Source: an uncultured Pseudomonadota bacterium (GTDB lineage Bacteria > SAR324 > NAC60-12). Taken from it: a stretch of DNA of 5,387 nt. Positions 1 through 5,387 of the stretch are shown piece after piece. The stretch's first letter is position 1. Each line of letters starts with the position of its first letter. The position numbers were made by a program, and so were the translations under genes. The stretch is from contig CAJXNF010000229.1 in the NCBI GenBank assembly GCA_913056375.1, forward strand, positions 1-5,387, given 5' to 3'. The notes below the pieces were generated by a model. It was not told the DNA's origin. It saw nothing but the letters and a program-made list of their open reading frames with translations, and did no database searches.

Positions 1-236
1 TGCGGATGCCACCGGGGATCAATGGTCTGGAGACTGCGAAGCGCTTGATTGAAATTGATCCCTCCATCGAAATTGTGATTGTGACAGCCTACTCTGACAC
101 CTCAAGAATGAGCATGGCCAAAGAACTCGGTGACGGTCGATTTTTACTGTTGAAAAAGCCATTTGATCCAGACGAATTGACCCAGATCGTTCAGTTTTTG
201 GCCAATCGAAGAGACAATGAAATCTTGGAGAATTAA
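1..236 (+). CDS. Response regulator receiver protein, 3' part (CheY-like, cut by left edge)
   Basis: The frame is open from the left edge and stops at 234-236, so only the C-terminal half of the protein is seen. The visible part begins at the MRMPPG loop that directly follows the phospho-accepting Asp of this receiver type; the Asp itself lies outside the window. It continues with the switch Thr in VTAYSD and the conserved Lys-Pro in LLLKKPFDPDEL, which are the beta4, beta5 and alpha5 landmarks of a receiver. The protein ends about ten residues after the receiver fold, so no output domain follows; an N-terminal domain before the window cannot be excluded. It matches the receiver of the next gene at 56 of 70 residues, so the two are paralogues. 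Likely role: a cytoplasmic phosphate acceptor for a kinase encoded nearby, acting as a diffusible output or phosphate sink. The family call is secure; the partner and function are inferred. Confidence 0.9.
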   Translation, partial: RMPPGINGLETAKRLIEIDPSIEIVIVTAYSDTSRMSMAKELGDGRFLLLKKPFDPDELTQIVQFLANRRDNEILEN

Positions 237-776
237 AAGTTGCTCACTCAAACCCAAGTTCTGAATGCATAGCAGCTCCGAAGGTAGCCCCTCATGACTC
301 ATCGTATTCTCGTCATTGATGACGATCCCAAAATACTGGAGACCTGCCGTTCAGTCCTGGCACCTGAAGCAAACGTGGCAGGAGAGGAATTGCAGGCCAT
401 GGCAGATTCGCTCTTCGGCACCCAGCGAGTGGCACCTGAAGAAGGCGTCGGCAGAGTCCGTCAGCGCTTTGAAGTAACTACGGTTAACCAAGGGTTGCTG
501 GGCTTGGATGAAGCAGTCAGGGCGAACAAAATTGGCCAACCGTTTTCAATTGCTTTCATCGATATGCGAATGCCTCCGGGCATTGATGGTCTGGAAACTG
601 CGGAAAGGCTTGTCACGATTGACCCCTTTATTGAAATTGTGATCGTTACAGCCTACTCAGATACATCTCGTCAGAATATGGCTGATCAACTTGGGGACAG
701 CAGGTTCCTACTGCTAAAGAAGCCATTTGATCCAGATGAATTGACACAGATGGCTCAGTTTCTCATCTACAGGCGA
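3..776 (+). repeat. Diverged duplication: receiver segments 3-212 and 567-776
   Basis: Codons 3-212 of the upstream gene align without gaps to codons 567-776 of the fusion gene, with 56 of 70 encoded residues identical. The best conserved stretch is around the VTAYSD and KKPFDPDEL motifs, where the DNA is also close. After position 212 the two genes diverge: one stops, the other enters the linker and cyclase. This indicates a fairly recent tandem duplication of a receiver, with gain or loss of the cyclase in one copy. The 5' part of the first copy is outside the window, so the full extent is unknown. Confidence 0.8.
280..285 (+). promoter_or_regulatory. Ribosome binding site of the receiver-cyclase gene
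   Basis: GAAGGT lies 8 bases before the ATG at 294, which is a good Shine-Dalgarno match and spacing. It supports 294 as the start. The frame from this ATG gives the canonical first strand and acidic pocket of a receiver (RILVIDDD) within the first 11 residues. Confidence 0.6.
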
Positions 777-1643
777 GAAATTGACCAATTGAACCGAGCT
801 TATGAGCGTTTTGTACCCAAGGAATTCCTAAAGCTGCTGAACAAGGAAAATATTCTGGAAGTACAGATTGGCGATCACGCCGAAATGCCCATGTCCATTC
901 TCTTTTCTGATATTCGCTCCTTCACATCACTCTCCGAACGTCTTTCGCCTGCAGAGAATTTTCGCTTCATCAATTCCTACCTTGGATTGATGGGACCGGT
1001 AATCCGGAGGAATCGAGGCATCATCGACAAGTTCATTGGTGACGCAATCATGGCGCTATTCCAAGTGGAGCCAGATGATGCTGTGCGTGGAGCTCTTGAA
1101 ATGATTCGTTCGCTTCGCTGGTACAACCAGGGCCGTTCACGTGCGGGTTATTCTTCCGTGCGAATCGGGATCGGTATTCACAGTGGGAATGTGATGCTGG
1201 GTACCATCGGAGAACACTACCGAATGGAAAGTTCGGTAGTGAGTGATGCCGTCAATCTGGCTTCTCGCATTGAAATGCTGACCAAGCCTTTTAAGACCGA
1301 TCTGTTGATTAGCGAAGGTACTTACGATGGTCTTAAAGATCCGAGTCAATACATGATTCGCCTCGTAGATATGCGCAAGGTGAGAGGTCGAAGTTTGCTG
1401 GTCAGACTTTATGAGGTTTTTGACGAGGAGTACGAAGACCTCCGGGAGTTCAAAAAAGAAAATTTAGAACTGTTTGAGCTAGCAGTGAAATCATTTCACG
1501 CCTCAGAATTTGACGATGCTCGCTCCCAATTTGAGCGTTTGGCTTCAATGGGAGTTGAGGACAGCCTTGTTGAGCTTTACTTGGAACGTCTGAAACACAT
1601 TGCTGAATATGGTGATGATGCCCCGATCGATGAGCATTTCTAA
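294..1643 (+). CDS. Receiver-class III adenylate cyclase fusion protein
   Basis: This 449-residue cytoplasmic protein should make cAMP from ATP under control of receiver phosphorylation. Residues 1-155 are a receiver: acidic pocket D9-D11, phospho-acceptor D90 in FIDMRMPPG, switch T119, conserved K143 before P144. About 35 more residues than usual separate the pocket from D90. Residues 156-190 form a linker helix (AYERFVPKEFLKLL) typical of receiver- or sensor-linked cyclases. Residues 195-375 are the cyclase: metal-binding D206 (LFSDIRSFT) and D250 (FIGDAIMALF), substrate Lys K246, transition-state N321 and R325 (SDAVNLASR). The second substrate-specificity position is S314, where class IIIa enzymes have Asp and class IIIb usually Thr; this fits adenylate rather than guanylate specificity. 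Residues 385-440 form an alpha-helical, TPR-like tail often seen after such cyclases. All catalytic residues are present, so it should be active as a homodimer. It sits between its receiver paralogue and a histidine kinase. Confidence in the domains is high; which kinase acts on it is inferred. Confidence 0.95.
   Translation: MTHRILVIDDDPKILETCRSVLAPEANVAGEELQAMADSLFGTQRVAPEEGVGRVRQRFEVTTVNQGLLGLDEAVRANKIGQPFSIAFIDMRMPPGIDGLETAERLVTIDPFIEIVIVTAYSDTSRQNMADQLGDSRFLLLKKPFDPDELTQMAQFLIYRREIDQLNRAYERFVPKEFLKLLNKENILEVQIGDHAEMPMSILFSDIRSFTSLSERLSPAENFRFINSYLGLMGPVIRRNRGIIDKFIGDAIMALFQVEPDDAVRGALEMIRSLRWYNQGRSRAGYSSVRIGIGIHSGNVMLGTIGEHYRMESSVVSDAVNLASRIEMLTKPFKTDLLISEGTYDGLKDPSQYMIRLVDMRKVRGRSLLVRLYEVFDEEYEDLREFKKENLELFELAVKSFHASEFDDARSQFERLASMGVEDSLVELYLERLKHIAEYGDDAPIDEHF
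1215..1241. repeat. Perfect 10-bp inverted repeat inside the cyclase coding region
   Basis: CACTACCGAA (1215-1224) and TTCGGTAGTG (1232-1241) are exact reverse complements separated by 7 bases, so the mRNA could form a 10-bp hairpin. No T-run follows, which argues against an intrinsic terminator. It lies over the codons for residues 308-316 of the cyclase, including S314 at the substrate-specificity position, so part of the symmetry may simply reflect protein constraint. Confidence 0.6.
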
Positions 1644-1669
1644 GCCAATCCGAATCTTCCAAAACAACT

Positions 1670-1679
1670 GAGTTCTTGA
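1670..1679 (+). promoter_or_regulatory. Weak start region of the histidine kinase gene
   Basis: Only a short GAG (1670-1672) precedes the ATG at 1679, with 6 bases between them, so the Shine-Dalgarno match is poor. A TTG at 1676 is directly upstream and in frame; using it would add one residue. ATG at 1679 is preferred because ATG is the stronger start codon. The weak site, 35 bases after the cyclase stop, suggests translation that depends on ribosomes arriving from the cyclase gene (inference). Confidence 0.35.
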
Positions 1680-3682
1680 TGAAGTTTGTTCGAAGCCTAC
1701 AGAACGAGATTGTAATTTCGTTCATCCTACTTGCCATGTTTCCGAGCCTCATTGGAGGCGCAGTAACTCTGATCTATTTTCAGAATATGATGGAGAAGGA
1801 AGCGCAACAAAATCTGGAACATGTAGCAGAACTGTGGGCGCTGGCATCTGATCAGTGGTATCAAAATGCCGCAAAAGATATTCGCCAGTTAGCCAACACC
1901 CCCAATCTCTGGCAAGCGGAGGCATTTGCGCAGAGAAGCCTTTTTGAACCGGATCACTATGCCGGGATCTGGCAACTGAACTCTGAAGACCAGTTACTGC
2001 AAACGATCAAGTCAGGTGAATTGCCTGAAGAAACGAGATGGGAAACTCTCAAGGAGTTCAATCAAGCCGAACTTGGTCCTCTACAGTTGCTCAAATCAGG
2101 AGCAATTGTGCTGCCGATTCGAGTTGATGTAGCTAATGAGGAACTGGTTGGGCGAGATCAGACCAATTCGAAATTGCTAGCTCTGCTCAACAGTCAATCG
2201 ATGACGGAGTTGTTTACTACAAGAAATCAGGACGGACAAAGCCGAGGATTCTTTGCCGATTCAGCAGGGAATGTACTGTCGTTCATGCCTGATACAAGCC
2301 TGTCTGACGAAACTTGGCAGCTGATTGGAAATTGTCGTGAAGAGGTTACAGGATCTGGGGTTGTGGTGAATGACTTGGGTGATGATGTAGTGACGGCTTA
2401 CCGCTGGCTAGGCTACCCGAATGCTTGTCTAATTGTAGAAGTTGATCGGGAAATTGCTATCGGCAAGCTTGGGGTGCGGTTGCCTTTATTAGTTGCTCTG
2501 ATCTTCGGAATCATTATTGGAATTTCGCTGTTGGGAGTTCGTTTTCTAAGTCGTCACTTGATGCAGCCTATTCATGAACTCGTCGGTATTGTTAATCAGG
2601 TGGCAGATGGGGATTTCACCTCTCGGCCGAAAGAAAGCCAGTTGGTGGAGATCAAGAAACTTCACCGAGCTTTTACGGATATGGCGAATAGCTTGGAAAC
2701 CTACAACCGTTACCTTGAAGAGCGAGTTTCCCAGCGAACCTTGGAATTGAATGAAAAAAATCTACAACTTCGTGAAACTATGCGCCTGCTGGATGAGGAA
2801 AAGAAGAAGCAGGTACAGCAGGCATACAACGCAGGTATTGTTGAACACGCAATCAGTGTTTTGCACAACATTGGGAACGCCATCACCCCCCTTGCGGTCC
2901 GACTGCAAAAGCTTCATCAGAACAAAGTAGAATCACAGTTTTCCAGCTATCTCCAACAGTTGTGTAGTTTGTTGGAACAGCACGAGGGTGACTTGGGAGA
3001 TTTTTTCAGTTCTCCCAGGGGTCAACAGTTCCTCCCTTTCCTTAAGCAACTCACCCAAACCTCTGACCAACAGAAAGAGGATGAACTTAAGTCGATGGAT
3101 GTGATGGCCCATCAGCTTGATCACATCACGGAAATTATTGCGTTACAGCAGAAGTACGCGACACAGCAGTCGAATACTGAAGAGGTTCAGATCGAACAGG
3201 TGATTGATGATGCGATGGAAATGATGAAGCCAGCGTTCGATAAGCGAAACATTATGGTTATCGAAGAAGTTCAACCAGAACTACCAAAAATTCAAAATGA
3301 TCCAAACAAGCTCGTTCAGATCTTTATGAATTTATTCAAGAACAGTATCGAGAGTATCGATCAGTGTCTGCGGGCCCCCAAAGATGGGTATCAGGGGAGG
3401 GTCAGAGTGGGAGTCACGATTCTGGGAAGTGATCAACTTCAGATTTATGTTGAAGATAATGGCCAAGGTGCAGAACCAGAGTCCCTGAAGCGGGCCTTTG
3501 AATTTGGATACTCCACCAAAAAGCGTGGTTCTGGGTTTGGTTTGCATGACTGCGCAAATTTTATCCGTTTTCACAAGGGTATTGTTGAGTTGACATCCGA
3601 GGGCATTGGCAAGGGGGCCAAGATCACTTTCACTTTGCCAATCACCAAATCAAAGAACGAAAAAGAAGAACAAGAAGCCTAG
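1679..3682 (+). CDS. Membrane sensor histidine kinase with HAMP and LHNIGN-type H-box
   Basis: This 667-residue inner-membrane kinase should autophosphorylate on His and pass the phosphate to a receiver, most simply one of the two encoded just upstream. Order: TM1 about 11-34; periplasmic region 35-265, possibly Cache-like (FFADSAGNVLSF, then AYRWLGYPNACLIVEVD before the membrane); TM2 about 267-290; HAMP about 291-342; coiled coil about 343-380; phosphorylation helix with H396 in SVLHNIGNAITPL; second helix about 474-495 (HQLDHITEIIALQQKYA). The ATPase domain has an N-box with N551 and N555, G1 DNGQG (593-597), F-box FEFGYSTK, G2 GSGFGLH (617-623) and a final GKGAKITFTLP. H396 is followed by Asn, not the Glu/Asp of classical H-boxes, and the H-to-N-box spacing of 155 residues exceeds the usual 110 or so. 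Both traits occur in the LHN-[IV]-GN group of kinases. There is no C-terminal receiver, so it is not a hybrid kinase. The signal sensed is unknown. The start at 1679 is chosen over TTG 1676. Confidence 0.93.
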   Translation: MKFVRSLQNEIVISFILLAMFPSLIGGAVTLIYFQNMMEKEAQQNLEHVAELWALASDQWYQNAAKDIRQLANTPNLWQAEAFAQRSLFEPDHYAGIWQLNSEDQLLQTIKSGELPEETRWETLKEFNQAELGPLQLLKSGAIVLPIRVDVANEELVGRDQTNSKLLALLNSQSMTELFTTRNQDGQSRGFFADSAGNVLSFMPDTSLSDETWQLIGNCREEVTGSGVVVNDLGDDVVTAYRWLGYPNACLIVEVDREIAIGKLGVRLPLLVALIFGIIIGISLLGVRFLSRHLMQPIHELVGIVNQVADGDFTSRPKESQLVEIKKLHRAFTDMANSLETYNRYLEERVSQRTLELNEKNLQLRETMRLLDEEKKKQVQQAYNAGIVEHAISVLHNIGNAITPLAVRLQKLHQNKVESQFSSYLQQLCSLLEQHEGDLGDFFSSPRGQQFLPFLKQLTQTSDQQKEDELKSMDVMAHQLDHITEIIALQQKYATQQSNTEEVQIEQVIDDAMEMMKPAFDKRNIMVIEEVQPELPKIQNDPNKLVQIFMNLFKNSIESIDQCLRAPKDGYQGRVRVGVTILGSDQLQIYVEDNGQGAEPESLKRAFEFGYSTKKRGSGFGLHDCANFIRFHKGIVELTSEGIGKGAKITFTLPITKSKNEKEEQEA

Positions 3683-3704
3683 AATCTTCACGCCTTGGTT
3701 CTTC
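3665..3704. repeat. Imperfect inverted repeat across the kinase stop codon
   Basis: GAAGAACAAG (3665-3674) can pair with CTTGGTTCTTC (3694-3704) through 10 base pairs with one bulged G, leaving a 19-base loop that holds the stop codon at 3680-3682. It is AT-rich and has no T-run after it, so it is a poor terminator candidate. It could be a weak mRNA structure between the kinase and CheA-like genes, or chance: the left arm encodes a Lys/Glu-rich tail of repetitive composition. Confidence 0.3.
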
Positions 3705-3732
3705 CATTCCAGAAATCAATAGATGTGGACAG

Positions 3733-3740
3733 ATAGGTAA
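3733..3740 (+). promoter_or_regulatory. Ribosome binding site of the CheA-like gene
   Basis: ATAGGTAA ends 7 bases before the ATG at 3748. The frame is open further upstream past the kinase stop, but contains no ATG, GTG or TTG between 3682 and 3748, so this site fixes the start at 3748 (or the adjacent ATG at 3751). Confidence 0.55.
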
Positions 3741-3747
3741 TCAGTTC

Positions 3748-5387
3748 ATGATGGACGCTGAGCAACAAAATCAAATTCAGATCAAACGTGATGCACTGAA
3801 CATGAATGTGATGTCTCTGAAGCCAGAGCACTTTCAGGATTTGGCTCATGTTGGCTCAATCCTCACAGAACTGGAAGAATTCGCATCATTGATGGATGGA
3901 CTGGAACAGCCTCAATTCAGCAAAATTTTGAAGGAATTGGGGCATCGGCTTGGCCAAATTGTGGCAGAGTTGTCTCCATACGAATCTGGTCTGGAAGAAT
4001 TTCAGCAACTTCATGAGCAGTTTGATAATGCATTGGAACTTCTTTACGCAGGAGACCAAGAGGACGCTGATAAGATTCTGATCCATGCGTTGGATAGTAA
4101 ATCAACGGCTGGGAAGAATTTAGAATCACAGGATCACTACAGTGATTACGCGGAGATTATCCAGCACTGCACTGATGAGATGAAAGGAGATGAAACCCTT
4201 GCGGAGTTTATTAGTGAGACAGAGGAAGGGCTCCAGAATACAGAGGAAACCCTACTTAGATTGGAAGAAGATTTTGAGGATCAAAAAGCTATCTCTAGCA
4301 TCTTCCGGGTCTTTCATACAATCAAGGGGACTGCTGGATTTTTAGGTTTGACAGATCTGGGAAGCTTGGCCCATCGGACAGAGGATTTGATGGTTCAGGT
4401 CAACGAGGGAGAGCGCGAAATCACATTAGAGATTCTAAACGCAATCCTGTGTGCAACGGATGGTTTATCCAAGTTGATTAGTCAAATGAAGGCTATGATT
4501 GCAGGAATGAATTCAGAGCCGGTAGATCTTCGAGAAGCCTACCAACTTTTGGATCATTTGCTAAGTGATGAAGTACCTAAATCCCCCCCGATTTCAGAAA
4601 ATCCTACTCCTGAAACTATTAGCGCAACCCCACCAACTCACTCTGAAGAGCAAAAAACGCTGACCGAAACTCGCCCTGAAGCGAGTAAGAACTTAGCGAG
4701 TACTTCGAAGCCTCCCACCACTGAGGTTTCAAAAACGAATGAGAACATAGTAGCAACTCAAGTCATGGATATGCTGAAGATTCCAGCATTTAAACTTGAT
4801 GAGTTGTCTGAGTTCATTGGCGAAATGGTGGTCGCACTCTCAGTTTTGTCCCAGAATCCAACGATTGCCAATCTGGAAGATCGAGAATTACATGACCGAT
4901 TGGATCAGTTGAACAAGATCACAGAGCAACTTCGGGATCGGATCCTCAGTATTCGCATGTTTCCGGTCAAGAACGTTTTTTCAAAGCTGACAAGGCAGAT
5001 GCGGGATCTCTCAAAAAAATCTGGTAAGCAGGTCAAGCTCACAATTCAGGGAGATGAAACATTAGTTGATAAGACGATCATAGATAGCATCTACGCCCCA
5101 CTGATGCACATCATGCGAAATACCGTTGATCATGGAATTGAAACTCCTGAGGAACGAATAGCAGCGGGTAAGTCCTCAGAGGGAACCGTCAAACTCTCTG
5201 CACATCACTTGGGTGATTCCATTCTGATTGAGGTGCGTGATGATGGGCGTGGATTGGATCGTCAAAAACTACTTTCAAAAGCCTTGGAGCGTGGCTTGAT
5301 CAATGAGCGAGAGAATCTCACAGATCAACAAATCTTCATGTTCATCTTCACGAGTGGTGTTTCCACAGCTAAAGAAGTGACTGACAT
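3748..5387 (+). CDS. CheA-like histidine kinase, 5' part (cut by right edge)
   Basis: The frame is open from ATG 3748 to the window end (546 full codons). The family autophosphorylates in trans on the HPt His and feeds CheY-type receivers. Residues 1-147 are a helical, acidic extension I do not recognise. Residues about 150-258 are an HPt (P1) domain with H190 in FHTIKGTAGF. Residues 272-335 are a Pro/Ser/Thr/Glu-rich linker with no recognisable P2 receiver-docking domain. Residues about 340-400 are the dimerisation segment (P3; FKLDELSEFIGEMVV). From about 401 runs the ATPase domain (P4): SIRMFPVKNVF, N-box with N458, D461 and H462 (MRNTVDHGIE), G1 DDGRG (498-502), then TSGVSTAKEVTD, where family members usually read PGFSTA. 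The G2 box (SGRGVGMD in the family), the CheW-like P5 domain and any receiver would lie beyond the edge. The nearby stand-alone receiver and receiver-cyclase are natural phosphate acceptors (inference). Without CheW or a chemoreceptor in view, a role in motility should not be assumed. Confidence 0.93.
   Translation, partial: MMDAEQQNQIQIKRDALNMNVMSLKPEHFQDLAHVGSILTELEEFASLMDGLEQPQFSKILKELGHRLGQIVAELSPYESGLEEFQQLHEQFDNALELLYAGDQEDADKILIHALDSKSTAGKNLESQDHYSDYAEIIQHCTDEMKGDETLAEFISETEEGLQNTEETLLRLEEDFEDQKAISSIFRVFHTIKGTAGFLGLTDLGSLAHRTEDLMVQVNEGEREITLEILNAILCATDGLSKLISQMKAMIAGMNSEPVDLREAYQLLDHLLSDEVPKSPPISENPTPETISATPPTHSEEQKTLTETRPEASKNLASTSKPPTTEVSKTNENIVATQVMDMLKIPAFKLDELSEFIGEMVVALSVLSQNPTIANLEDRELHDRLDQLNKITEQLRDRILSIRMFPVKNVFSKLTRQMRDLSKKSGKQVKLTIQGDETLVDKTIIDSIYAPLMHIMRNTVDHGIETPEERIAAGKSSEGTVKLSAHHLGDSILIEVRDDGRGLDRQKLLSKALERGLINERENLTDQQIFMFIFTSGVSTAKEVTD

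Noticed and set aside
237..293. 57-base gap between the two receiver genes as a possible promoter or terminator region
   Set aside because: Apart from the ribosome binding site near its end, no convincing -35/-10 pair and no hairpin followed by a T-run were found.
351..539. Minus-strand open frame opposite the receiver-cyclase gene
   Set aside because: It lies wholly inside a well-supported gene on the other strand and encodes no recognisable motif; the same holds for the other minus-strand frames at 1137-1349, 1450-1752, 2933-3124, 3332-3574 and 3886-4129.
1485..1499. 15-base palindrome GTGAAATCATTTCAC in the cyclase tail coding region, resembling a cAMP-receptor (CRP) type site
   Set aside because: The GTGA and TCAC half-sites are 7 bases apart rather than the 6 of CRP sites, and the palindrome lies mid-gene about 150 bases before the cyclase stop. 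Chance is the simpler reading.
1652..1658. GAATCTTC-like words shortly after two stop codons (near 1652 and 3682) as a shared intergenic element
   Set aside because: The match is only about eight bases with no further similarity around it, so it is expected by chance.
3695..3723. TTGGTT followed 17 bases later by AATAGA as a possible promoter before the CheA-like gene
   Set aside because: The -10 candidate matches the consensus at only three of six bases, and the short gap fits an operon-internal position.

Overview
The window is a tightly packed, single-strand (+) block of signal-transduction genes: four coding regions with gaps of only 57, 35 and 65 bases, which reads like one operon. No RNA gene, mobile element, CRISPR array or convincing factor-independent terminator is visible, and no stretch over 300 bases lacks a gene. 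The composition is balanced to slightly AT-rich by eye. The families (receiver-linked class III cyclase, membrane histidine kinase of the LHN-[IV]-GN type, CheA-like kinase) point to a free-living Gram-negative bacterium. A delta-proteobacterium/SAR324-like or spirochaete-like source is only a weak guess.

Layout. Positions 1-236 hold the 3' end of a receiver-domain protein that ends right after the receiver fold, so it is probably CheY-like. Positions 294-1643 encode a complete receiver plus class III adenylate cyclase fusion. Its receiver is about 80% identical (56 of 70 aligned residues) to the upstream one, so the two are a local duplication. Positions 1679-3682 encode a complete membrane sensor histidine kinase with two transmembrane segments, a periplasmic sensor region, HAMP, coiled coil, an atypical H-box (LHNIGN) and a full ATPase domain. 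From 3748 to the right edge runs a CheA-like kinase with an unrecognised helical N-terminal extension, an HPt domain (H190), a Pro/Ser/Thr/Glu-rich linker, a dimerisation segment and an ATPase domain that is cut off just before its G2 box.

How they may work together (inference). The membrane kinase, the CheA-like kinase, or both would phosphorylate the receivers. Phosphorylation of Asp90 in the fusion protein would control cAMP synthesis, while the stand-alone receiver would act as a second output or a phosphate sink. The result would be a cAMP pathway gated by two-component and chemosensory-type kinases, similar in logic to known cases in which Che-type systems or receiver-cyclase fusions control cAMP, but with an unusual gene set. 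No chemoreceptor, CheW, CheB/CheR or cAMP-binding protein is seen inside the window.
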